A stretch of 64,000 nt of DNA from positions 24,349,413 to 24,413,412 of the forward strand of contig OZ038434.1 in assembly GCA_964036275.1 (NCBI GenBank), read 5' to 3'. This document shows positions 27,616 through 37,984 of the stretch, piece after piece. The first letter of the stretch is position 1. Each line of letters begins with the position of its first letter. Both the position numbers and the translations under genes were made by a program. The DNA is from Litoditis marina (lineage: Eukaryota > Nematoda > Chromadorea > Rhabditida > Rhabditidae). Under the pieces are notes generated by a model. It did no database searches. It was not told where the DNA came from and saw nothing but the letters and a program-made list of their open reading frames with translations.

Positions 27616-27984
27616 TTACGAAACATGATTACACAGGAATTCAATATCACATAGTAGAGTATTATCAGTATCATAAAGTCTAATTTCAGATTTAGAGCAT
27701 CTCATCTTATTTAATCGATAGCATATGAGCTGTTTCGAAACTTCGAGATCAGGTGTTATAGTATAGTTTTGGAGAAGAAAGGTGGGTTCCAACTTGGGAA
27801 AAACTTCACGTGGGAGATCAAACTTGTGTGCAGCTCGGGGGACTAATCCTGCGTGAGTATTAAAATGTTTCGATAGTAGTAGAAAACAGATAAAGACAGT
27901 AGCAACCAGTGATCCTGATATAGAGTAGTTTCTCAGTTTGTTGGACTTCTTCTTTGGCATTTCTTGAGCGAGTTTCTCGTACAT
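27616..27984 (-). CDS. Single-pass membrane protein at the right end of the Maverick
   Basis: A 122-aa ORF with a basic N-terminus (MPKKKSNKLRN), one hydrophobic segment (SGSLVATVFICFLLL, about residues 23-39) and a C-terminal part with an NYT sequon and several Cys residues, so type II topology is likely. TCTCTCTAG ends four bases before the ATG, and CAGGTAAGT lies 46 bp earlier, fitting a minimal 5' UTR intron. Its poly(A) signal overlaps that of the convergent gene (27566-27580). Unrecognised; an envelope or membrane role is speculation. Confidence 0.65.
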   Translation of the reverse strand: MYEKLAQEMPKKKSNKLRNYSISGSLVATVFICFLLLSKHFNTHAGLVPRAAHKFDLPREVFPKLEPTFLLQNYTITPDLEVSKQLICYRLNKMRCSKSEIRLYDTDNTLLCDIEFLCNHVS

Positions 27985-28132
27985 ACTTCTAGAGAGACAC
28001 AGGTAGGACTGAGAGAAAACTTACCTGAAAACGTGAAAAAATATTAGACTGTACACGTATGTGCACAATTTTCGGTTCAATTACCCAAGTTTGAGGTACA
28101 ACAAAAAACTATAAAATTTTCGAGAAAACAAT

Positions 28133-28524
28133 TTGAGAAAAATTTCGTAATATTTTCGAAATTTCGAAAGTGATTATGGCTAGCCGGGGGACGCGATCCG
28201 ATTGGGGGCATGGCTAGCCAGGGGCCAATGGCTAGCTGGGGGACATTTTGGGTTCTAAGGGTGATCCGATTGGGGGACATGAGCCATTTAGGTAGTAGAT
28301 GAGGAAATAATAATTAAAAAATAATATTGGGAAAAAAATTGTAAAATATTTCATCATTTTTTCGAGATTAGTTTCGAAAATGTGGTGATCCGATTGAGGG
28401 TTTTCTGGGTGAGCCAGTTGGGGGACTCTAGGGTGATCCGATTGGGGGACATGAGCCTTTTAGGTAGTAGCTGAGGGGGTGAGCCGACTGGGGGACATGA
28501 GCCGGAGGGGGTCCATACACTACT
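28133..28524 (-). repeat. Right inverted terminal repeat of the Maverick
   Basis: It is the reverse complement of 9379-9853 except for the 83-bp net difference and a few substitutions. It includes the motifs GTGATCCGATTGGGGG and GGGACATGAGCC in several copies. Confidence 0.93.
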
Positions 28525-28756
28525 ATCGTCTCTCTTTTCAATCTGGTTTCCAAATTATCATAATACTCACTGTCACATTTTCCTCGTCTGGCGCAAATTT
28601 GAATAATTCGACACTCACCATTGAATATTCTGAAAACTGTAAGCGCACTTTTTGTTTTGTACTGTCAAAAGTATGGGAATGATCAAGCTTAGGGCGCGTA
28701 TCAACAACTGCAACGAAGTTCACCTCTCTTTCAAGGTTTAACCTTGGTCCAAACCA

Positions 28757-29031
28757 GGCCAATTCTACAACTAACCCGGTTTTTAGGTTACCTACTTCTG
28801 GTTACCTTCTGGTAACCTTTTTTCAGGTTACTTGAGTAAGTAACCTCTAAGTAACATCAAGCCAAAATCGAATTACCATCAAAAACAACAATAAAAACGA
28901 GTTTTTAAGCCAAGTTTGAGGGTAACCTGTTTTTGGTTTTAGGTTACTTTCCGGTTACCACCGAAGTAACCTGAAAAAAGGGTTACCAAAAAACGGTTAG
29001 GTTACCTAAAAGGTGGGTATAGAATTCACCT
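28757..29031. mobile_element. GGTTACC-rich palindromic MITE, copy 2
   Basis: It starts GGCCAATTCTACAACTAACC and ends GGTATAGAATTCACC, with inverted GGTTACC blocks around a central AACAATAAAAACGAG. It lies only ~230 bp beyond the Maverick. Confidence 0.7.
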
Positions 29032-29307
29032 CCATACCGCATTGTTCGTCGTTCACAAACACAGCTGAATTGTTTAAGTCACACTCTAAATGCACATAGA
29101 TCAAACCTCTTTTTCTTATAGAAGATGACCAAAATTTCGTTGTAGTCTGATCGCGGCCCTAATTTGACCAAAAACAACGGAATCAAACTAAAACACAGCG
29201 GAACAAATGTACACACCGTGAGGGCCTGTTTTGGAAAAGTGTGGCTGAAACGATATATGTAGATCGGATCTTTTGGGTTTGTAGTTTAATCACTTGCAAT
29301 TCAATCC

Positions 29308-29372
29308 TTATAGAATAGAATAGGTTTATTCGCAATTCAACACGTGACTTTCACATGGCATGTGACACTCCC
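29308..29372. repeat. GAATAG tail repeat shared with 12367-12430
   Basis: TATAGAATAGAATAGGTTTA is followed by TTCGCAATTCAACACGTGAC. The same motif order occurs inside the Maverick spacer and, weaker, at 42620-42660 and 50022-50045. This looks like the 3' tail of a dispersed retroposon. Confidence 0.45.
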
Positions 29373-30113
29373 AATGGGTGAGAAACGGGGAAAAGAAAAA
29401 GTGTATTCCGTCTACGGAAAACAGCCTGAGAGGTGGTCACTTAGTCAAGAATCATCTTTTATGGAAGATTTTGTCCTATCCTCCACTTTCTAGAGTATGA
29501 AACATCGAGTTTGAAGTAGCTTCTATCCCATATAAATCATATGTATTGATTTATTTCCCGATCGCATGTTTTGATCGCAATATTGATAACTCACCACAAT
29601 GTGTCATCAGCGGCTTAAACTGGCTCATTGTTCACATATCATATTGCATGTTTATGTCGAGTTTTCCAGCGATTTGCTGGTAAAATACAAATTATCTGTA
29701 TGATTTAGGGTTTGATCGTAGCACTGCAAAGTTTATAGTTGTTTAGGTTTATTTCAAGTCTTTACGTTGGAATTGTCCTTATTTCTTCATTTTCCACACT
29801 CAGAAAATTTTGATATAAACTTCAATAAACGAAACATTCTTGTCAATTCAGGAACACTTTTTGTTCTTTCCAACATTGTTGAAGGGACCTCTACATCAAG
29901 CCTTGATTCTAATAGAATTCCAGCAGGCAGGTCAAAACGTACTTTCTGATGTGTTTGTAGTTTGATTCACCCCGCTTTCCCTTATGATTCTTGTAGTCAG
30001 TTGTTTGGTGATCGAACTATTACGCAGCTATACCAGCTATACTATCTTATAGTCTGTTGTTTGGAGTTGAAGCTACAAGTCAACTATGTTCATCCCTATA
30101 TCAATGTACTGCA

Positions 30114-30250
30114 TATACTATTAGTCCCTTGCACAGTCACGTGAAACATGTTAAACACAGCAAAACTCAGAAACGTGCAAGTAGAAAGTGCACGATTCCT
30201 CATTAGAATACTGAGTTTACGTGACTATTCCTTTTACTACTAGCATACCA
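30114..30250. mobile_element. CACGTGAAAC-family MITE
   Basis: It contains AGTCACGTGAAACATGTTAA and CACGATTCCTCATTAGAATA in the same orientation as the split copy at 2813-3392. It has imperfect TATACT-type ends. Confidence 0.6.
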
Positions 30251-31844
30251 CTTATGTTGTCAAATACTAAAAAACCTACTCGCTTATGACTCATTCAATC
30301 AGGAATGTCTGTATGTTTTAATTTTTTAATGTAAACCTAAGAATAAAAAAAAATAAAAAATTGTTCTAAACCTGTTGTTTACCTAGCGTCATACTTGTAT
30401 CAGTTCCATAACTGCAACACTTCCTCCCATTACGCGAAACTTGATCCTTTTTCAATACTTTGCGTGACACTAATCCGTTGTTTGGACACTACAAAACCCA
30501 TTCGAAGGGTAAACAGACATTATGTACTAAAATAACTTTTAATTGCCCTTCAACTAAATTATGATGTGTTGTACACTTTTCACGTGACTTTTTCACAAGT
30601 TTTCCCATGCATTTCTTATACTTTTGACAACTACAAAACCACATTCAGAGGGTAAACAGACATATATGTGGACGAATTCTAAAATGCTTTCACATGTCAC
30701 TTGACTTTTACACGTTTTTCACGTTTCAGTGTTCCTAGGTGACTCACAAAATCACTCGATCAACCGGAAATAAACATTCTATTCTTTGCGTCTAAATGCG
30801 TTTGACTAGCAATGTATGTTATTCGCAACGCGAAACCGAAATCTATAAACGCACTTTACACAAATTATGATAAAATATGAGTCGGGTTAACATGTGATAT
30901 AGTCTGCTTTCATAACGGTTGACTGTTACAGTATGAATTATTCGGTTATGCGAAGTGTTTTGGTGTATTTTATTAGCTCAAACCTCTTAAAGAATCCGTC
31001 CCGCTCTAATTTTGACTTGTGAGTTAACAATCTGACCTTTTGACAAATGAAAAACCATTATCAAAAATATATACTTTTATATCTCTATCTCGTTTCGTTT
31101 TCTCAGAAAAGCGGCTTACGTAATGACACCGATGGGGGAGTTGCGTACGGGGTATGCTCAAAATAGCCTATAAAAGTACAAAAATGTTTTTAAAACGTTC
31201 TATCATATACGACAACACAATTAAAAACTAAAAATTGAAGATAACTCGAAACGTAAATGAACCAAGTCAAGTTGCGTCACAGTGAAAATGTTCATGTGCT
31301 CTTTTTTATTGCTCGATGTTATGCAAATTTTGCAAACTTTTTATCAGAAAGTTTTTTCATGGTCTATGGGAAGACATTGAGAGACTTCTTTGAGCTTTCT
31401 GCATTTTTCGTGAAACTCAGATTATAGCGGAACGGTTTCTTTAACCTTTAAAGTAACCGTTTAGCTCTCTAAAACATTACTCTAAACCGTAGAAAAGCGT
31501 TGGTTCAAGATAGGACTTATCCCCTTGAAGTTATGAGTTTTTAGTGTTTTGTACATTGCTAATTAAAGTGTTTGAATTCTGTTTGTTCATAAAAGCTCTT
31601 GCGCGCTTCATGTTGGCTAAAAGGTTTTACTGCTAACCAAATACTGCGACACCGAGAAAGTGTGAAACACACCAGAATCGACGAACTCTCACTGATTAAG
31701 TGCATAATCGCTAAAGTAGTTCACGTCATTTTCTATTTATAACGGTATTAGCGGGGAATTTTCGAATGTGGTATACTTTCTTTCACTCATTCAGTGCTAC
31801 CACAGTATTCACGAATGTTTCATGTTTCAATGATATAAAAGGAC

Positions 31845-31978
31845 TATACTAGAAGTAAATCGAATAGTCACGTAAAGTTAGCATTCTAATGAGGAATCGT
31901 GCACTTTGTCATTGAACGTTTCTGAGTTCTGCTGTGTTCAACATGTTTCACGTGACAGTGCAATCGACTAACAGTATA
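31845..31978. mobile_element. CACGTGAAAC-family MITE, inverted
   Basis: A reverse-oriented copy: TATACTAGAAGTAAATCG at the left, GTTTCACGTGACAGTGCAAT near the right, ending AACAGTATA. Confidence 0.65.
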
Positions 31979-32275
31979 TAAGCGTTAAACACACTATTTT
32001 TATATTCTCAACCATGTTTCAGAATAACTGTCCCATGATTTTCATAAACTTTCGCACAATTTAATATGTAATCCGTTGAATTAAACTGAATATAACTCGT
32101 GAATAAGTTGCGCGAAATCGGCTTTGCGTACAAATTTTAGTCGATTCATAAATATGAAATCGAATCGGCTTAGTTCAATGAAATACCGTACTAGGCGATT
32201 GTTCATTCCGTAAGCTTGGTATCCCCTCTCACTTCCTACTCGCTCTTTCAAAGGCCACCGTATACGGTATACGGT

Positions 32276-32404
32276 GTACACTAGAAGTAAATTGAATATT
32301 CGCATAAAGTTAGCATTCTAATGAGGCATCGTGCACTTTGTCATTGCACGTTTCTCAGTTCTGCTGTGTTAAACATACGTCACGTGACTGTTAAATCGCT
32401 ATAT
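32276..32404. mobile_element. CACGTGAAAC-family MITE, inverted, second copy
   Basis: It shares CACTAGAAGTAAAT, GCATTCTAATGAGG and GCACGTTTCTCAGTTCTGCT with 31845-31978. Confidence 0.6.
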
Positions 32405-32532
32405 AGGTGTAGTTGTTTTTGTAGTTTGATCTCGTGCCTGTCGAAATTCGTTATGGCATCTTTTCGACAATAAAGCACATCGAAGCATTGTTCACATCCT
32501 ATAGAGGTTTAGAGGGCGAAACGGTGTTATAT

Positions 32533-32656
32533 CTAAAGAAGGACGATTATGTGGTCCAATCGCAACGCTTCAGTCCTATAATCCGCAATACATTTTCCAA
32601 TTGCAGTTTAAAGGACCGTTGACACGGGATTGGTCCACATAATCGTCCTGCTTTAA
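32533..32656. mobile_element. Palindromic MITE, AGGACGA family, copy 2
   Basis: CTAAAGAAGGACGATTATGT at the left and ACATAATCGTCCTGCTTTAA at the right; same core as 1190-1313 in the opposite orientation. Confidence 0.7.
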
Positions 32657-33189
32657 GTTAAATCTAATCAAATGTGCCGAAAACCGATGAGAATGCACAA
32701 AAGCAATTATGGAAATCAAATTTGCTGCTGTTTGTAGTTTGTACCCGTTTTACGCACTTTAAACTGAAAGTGAAATGATCAGAACACATCAGCTAAGCCC
32801 TTTATCATTGCATTCCATTCCATTGCGGTATACTCTGTTTCATTGATTCGTGCACTCTTACAGTATGAAAGTGAACTTCATGCATTTTTCATACTTAGCA
32901 GCGCTATAGAACATGCTGAACGAGACGTTTGATATTTCTAGTTTGATATTTGTAGTGCTGAACGAGACGTTTAATATTTGTAGTTTGATCACAATGCCTT
33001 TCAGGCCTATATTCTATATTCTATATTTTCATTAACACCTTGTTCATGAAGAGAATGATTCCATGAAAAATGGTGATATAATACACCGACTTTTAAGGTC
33101 ATACTGTAGATATCTTCTTTCCTGTGCAACTGAGTATAAATGTGTGAGCAAACTACAAATACAGCGGGATGGGGCAGAATACACCTATC

Positions 33190-33291
33190 ATACTGTTAGT
33201 CAATTGCAGAGTCACGTGAAACATTTTACACACAGCAAAACTCAGGAAACATGCAAACTTCACGTGACTATCCAATTGATCTACTATAGGC
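33190..33291. repeat. Internally deleted CACGTGAAAC-family MITE
   Basis: TACTGTTAGTCAATTGCAGA is followed by GTCACGTGAAACATTTTACA and CACGTGACTATCCAATTGAT. About 30 bp of the family consensus is absent. Confidence 0.5.
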
Positions 33292-33419
33292 TTTCTTTGA
33301 AAGAGCGAACCCATAAGATACCGGTTTCTGTAGATTGTTCATTGACCACGTGAACATACTAATCGAATGACACTCAGACATGTTCTCGACCAACACCAAT
33401 TCCATAATTATAGTCTTCT

Positions 33420-33582
33420 ACTCTACAACTAACCGTCTTTTAAGGTAACCTACCCCTTTTTTGGTAACCGCTTTTTCAGGTTACATGATGTACAGGTTAT
33501 CTTTCGGTTACCTATCAGAGTAAGGAATAGATTACCATAAAAAGTTACCGAAAAAACCCGGTTAATTATAGAATTTAGCCCG
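33420..33582. repeat. GGTTACC-rich palindromic MITE, short copy
   Basis: CTCTACAACTAACCGTC at the left and CCCGGTTAATTATAGAATTT at the right, with GGTTACC pairs between; shorter than the other copies. Confidence 0.55.
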
Positions 33583-34905
33583 ACTGCCTCAAAAAACGGG
33601 AACAAAGTTTACGGTTTTTTTGTACGCGACGTCAAGGTTAATGACTTGCAAACGTCAATCGTAAACGCCCCTTTTGACCTTCAAAGCAAATTTACGGGAT
33701 CATAAAGTCATCCGTTAAAGTTTGCACCGGCGTGCTTTAACTTTTTGAGGTAACTCATCCAAATGATGTATTGTGAAGTTTTGTGTATCTCTCTGAATTT
33801 CATTTCTAGAGATTCAGAGATGTTGATGATTTTGACTTTGTACTAGAATGTTTGCATAGTAACTTTGAAATCGGAAGTATGTAGTTAACAATTCATGCAG
33901 ATTAGTTTTTATATAGTCTTTATAAATTTTAACGCTTATTCGCTTTTACTTTCTCTCGGATTCTTTAGAGTGAGGGTGCTTGTTCTTTACCACTGACCAT
34001 GCGGCAATTGCCTCACTAGTCCCGCCCCCTAAAGTCTGCGTCAGATTGCAAGAGCGTTTTTCTTCCGAATTCACTCGCGTTTTGTATATTTCAAAAACTG
34101 TTTTAGATTATATATTCGGCATTTTACAAGTTCTCAAATTATCTTGCGTACTTTCTTGATCATGTTCATGTTTTTCCTTTGTTACTTATCCTATGTCACT
34201 TAGTTACTTAGGAGGGTTTTTTTCTTCATTATTCAGCTATCAAACTATGTGATGTGTTTTTACTCACTCCATTCAAAGTCCTTTATATTTCTTGACCATT
34301 GCTTGATAACTATCAGAATAGTTTGTTTTGATCAAATAAGCATTGATTTATGTGATAAAAACCTCATTCACATCACAAAACATTTTGTTCTGATAGTTAT
34401 TTTGCATCGCAGCTACTATCATTCCGACACATAAACATAATGCAATGCGTGTTTATTCTGATTTCAATGTTATTTTGTAATTTTGAACAACTTTTTTGTT
34501 CTTTTCAGTGCTGTGCTTCTTAGCCAAACAGTCTCCCTTTCGAGTTCTGTTACGTGGAATGCGCTTCGGTTTTTCTCCTCTCTGGTAAGTTTTTTATTCG
34601 TTTTTTTCATACTTCCGATTCTTCCGAGTTGAATATAAATGTAGTTGTTACAATTCCCACATAAAACAATATGTTGACGGAATGTTTCAAACATGAATTA
34701 ATCATGAGACGACTCTTCGTTTTTGTTATCTGGTTATCTCCCATTTCCCATTATTCTGTTGTTCAGAGTTCAGTGTTCAAAAAAGCGAAACTCGTGAAAT
34801 TGAATTTGTAGAAGCGGCATTGTTTATATATAGAATCTTTATTGAATGATTGAATTCAAAAGAATGGGTAACGCAAAAAGTATGTTGAAAACACATAAAG
34901 ATGAA
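33583..34905. other. Non-coding spacer
   Basis: AT-rich sequence without splice-bounded ORFs, RNA genes or recognised repeats. The start of the CNNM gene may lie here or further right, but I found no convincing first exon. Confidence 0.4.
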
Positions 34906-35103
34906 CTCTGAAGTTAAAAACCGAGTTGTTTTTTGTTTACCAAGGTTCGCCGAAAACCCAAGTTGTAAATCAAGGATCAGACTTTCTACCGAGAACTTGG
35001 TGCACAATTGTGCACCAATCTTCGATTTCACAACTTGATATCAACTAGTGGCCAATTTGGTGGGGCGAACCTTGGTAAACAACTAGGTTTTTAACTTCAG
35101 AGA
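34906..35103. mobile_element. Palindromic MITE-like element
   Basis: CTCTGAAGTTAAAAACCGAG, then GTTTACCAAGGTTCGCC, is mirrored by GGCGAACCTTGGTAAACAAC and TTTTTAACTTCAGAG. The centre holds GGTGCACAATTGTGCACC. Confidence 0.7.
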
Positions 35104-36538
35104 ATGCGAAAGATCTAAAGGGGTCGACATTGTGGGGATTATAGTTAATTTTGGAAATTATAGATGGTTTTGTTCAGGGAATCCGCAATATAATATAGTA
35201 AGAGCCTTGTTTCTCATTCCATGAACTGAGAGCACAGCGATAAATTGGCTCCTTTTGTTGGATTTGGAATAGTTTGGATAGTCAAACATACTGATCGGAG
35301 TGTATAACTGTCTAACCCTCTTCGTTTCACAGGTTGTATGTGTGTCTCTCGCTTCTACTACTAGCTGATAGACCTGGAGGAGTAGTCCACGCACGGTCCC
35401 CAGAGACCAATCAGGTAACAAAATATTATGAATAAAACGTAAAAACGTTTTAGATCAGGGAAGGAAAGTGAGCATGAAACACAACGAGAATGGGTGAATA
35501 ATTCAGTTAGTATCGAAATCATATACCAGTAAGGTCCGACTATTCGACAAAAAGTTTTTAGAACACGTGAAACTGAACAATTTTTTGTGAAAAATAGAGC
35601 AGTTTTCAATGTTTTTGGCGAAAAGGTAGTCCATTTCTTGATATTTTCTGACTTTTCGGACAACTTTACCGGGGTATGATCGAAATATAGGGTATTTTAC
35701 GTATGTTCTGATTGCACCACCGAACTTGGTCGTATTGCATCATATTTCGTTTTTTGGTAGTCTTGCCTGAATATTGAAAAAATTCAGCAAATGCGCTTTT
35801 TTCTAGAGAGTGTCAGGAACATAACACTGTTCACTCTTTCTCTTTCAATCAAGCCATCAAGTTCATAAACCTTTGTGTTCTATCTATAGTTTGGTGTTGA
35901 GTTCGAAAGTTTCTCATATCGTCTATTTCGTCGCCACTTTCTACGTTTATACCTAATCTTTGATCTTTTTTTTTGTGTGAACATGAGAAAGTGTTCGAGT
36001 GTAGGAAAAAGTGGCGTTTCGCTCACCCTATAAATATCTCTTATCAGCATAAACCAACCAGTAAAATTGTCCGAGTAGCCACAAAAATTCAAAAAAAAAG
36101 AACCACTTTTTCGTCAAAATGGGGTAAACTTGTCCATTTCAGAATAATCTCATTGAATTTCACCTTTTACAATCGGAAAACGGTTCATTTATTATGTTCC
36201 GTTAAACAGTTACACTTTACTGGTGTGCGCTTATCAGTTAATGACGTAGCCAAATGTAATCTGGGGTGTTCTGCTTCCTGGTAAAACGTGGTTGCTGATT
36301 GTATCATCAAATTTGATTTATATGGCCAGGGGTGTTAGTTATGGTTATTTTAATAAGTGAGAAAACAGAAAAGAAAGATTGCGACCGATTTAGTTGGTAA
36401 AAACTGACTAATTACGTCTATAACTCCACGTTTTCTGATTCAGTAATACAGAATTGGTCGTTCAAGTTTTTTGTCTGCACGAAGTTTGTTAATAAAATGA
36501 GTTACATTCTCCAACCCTTCAAGTTGTTATTGAAAACT

Positions 36539-36722
36539 CTCAGCTTGGTCTTTTTCTAGTTCAAGCCAATTAGTCGATGTACACACAACACACCTAGAAA
36601 GCGAAAGGTATCATTCATGTTTTCGAAGATCTCAGCTTGGTCGTTTTCTAGTTGAAGCCAATTAGTCGATGTACACACAACACACCCAGAAAGCGAAAGG
36701 TATCATTCATGTTTTCGAAGAG
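36539..36722 (+). repeat. Two-copy tandem duplication, 92-bp unit
   Basis: CTCAGCTTGGTC...CATGTTTTCGAAGA occurs twice in a row with only a few differences, so the duplication is recent. Confidence 0.75.
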
Positions 36723-36887
36723 CGTGAGATTAGTTTTCACTTTTCAAACCGAATAGCGAATTCTATCAATCATTCATCAATCACACCGCCAAAGGAAAGG
36801 GACAAATCACGTTATTTCGCGAATGTTACCCACGAAAACTTCAAAACACGTGATAAAAAGTATGAACCTGTTTACATACGTAATATC

Positions 36888-37020
36888 TCCTCTCGCTCTC
36901 TCTCTCTATCTTTCTCTAGTTCTCTCTATCTCGTTTTTTTCTCTATCTGTTCTTCCTCTCTTACTTCTCTCTTTCTTTCTCCCTCCTCTCTCTTTTTTCT
37001 CCTCCCTCTCTCTATATATC
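36888..37020. repeat. CT-rich low-complexity tract
   Basis: Long runs of CTCTCT, TTTCTC and CCTCTC. ORFs in this stretch are by-products. Confidence 0.8.
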
Positions 37021-37984
37021 TATTTGTCTCAACTCATGTCTCTCTTCCAAAAAACGTCTGTTCCATTCAAGTATGCATCGATTCGCGCCCTTCCCATCAT
37101 AGAGATGCCACTTTATTTGTCCTTCAAAGATGCGCGCTTTTCGAACGGGGGTTCCCCTCGGTTTAATTGCGCCTGGGGTCTGGACTAAAATAATCTGTCA
37201 AAATGCGAGTGTTTTGCCAGTTTTTTTTGCATTCCAAGAAAATGAGAATTGCTAATAAGTTTAGTAGTTGGTAGTTTAGTTACATTAGTTTCCTGGTTCT
37301 CCTTAGTTTAATTTAGCGTCTGGGGTCTGGAATGAACTAAAAAGGGAAAGGTTGTACAGTTTTTTAAGTTTTGAGGGAACGGGAAAGTTGTAAGTGATTA
37401 CTTGTAGATTAATGAGTGAAGATCGTAGAGCACTAAAATTAAGTTAAAGTTTCGTTTAGAGTAGTGTTATTACCTACACTTTTTTGTTCTTCCGTTTTGG
37501 TCGTGGCGTTTTGGGTTGAGGATTTCTATTGAAAGTGCTCCATAGAAACGAGGCGGCCTATTTAGAAGGGCCCGGGCCGCTTTTAAATTGTTTCAACGAT
37601 TAGGGCAGGTAGTTGGAGGGAGGAGGAAGGTATAGAGGGGAAAGGAAATATGGAGGGATTATGTTGGATATAGAAGTATTGAAGAGAGACATGAGAAAGA
37701 GGAAGGATAGAAGTACAGAACAGAGAGAGAGACTTAGAGGGAAGGTGGAAATATATATGGAGAGAACTGTGATGTAGAGAGCAATGAAATGGAAGCAGGG
37801 AAGAAAATAGAATAGAAAAGATCGAGATTGTTAGAAGAAAGAGAGATACAAACTATTTCTAAGCCCCAATAATAGGTTCGGAATGTGTGTTAACACAACG
37901 AAAGTTACTGAAAATTTACAGTATCTATCGTGTGATATAATCAGTTTCCTATATAATATAAATATTATATGTATTGTATTTCAG

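Larger units (their letters stand above)
9379..28524. mobile_element. Complete Maverick/Polinton virus-like DNA transposon
   Basis: The element begins AGTAGTGTATGG and ends CCATACACTACT, giving AG...CT termini as known for Polintons. It is flanked by the 6-bp duplication ATCGTC (9373-9378, 28525-28530). Between the inverted repeats lie the hallmark genes of the class: protein-primed polymerase B, integrase, packaging ATPase, adenain-like protease, minor and major capsid proteins. Its 19,146 bp is in the usual 15-20 kb range. Genes occupy both strands. One in-frame stop in the capsid gene and a phase mismatch in the leftmost gene suggest it is no longer fully functional. It sits between the 3' end of one host gene and the 5' side of the CNNM gene. 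Confidence 0.97.

Noticed and set aside
9379..28524. CRISPR arrays, prokaryotic operons or a replication origin of bacterial type
   Set aside because: Spliced genes, AATAAA signals and Maverick hallmarks show a eukaryotic context; no spacer-repeat array with regular spacing was seen.
29767..30144. Two 60-aa plus-strand ORFs
   Set aside because: No codon-usage or splice support; the second runs into a MITE.
36669..37188. Two overlapping plus-strand ORFs of 121-165 aa with Leu/Ser runs
   Set aside because: Most of their length is the CT-rich tract; no splice signals or conserved-looking segments.
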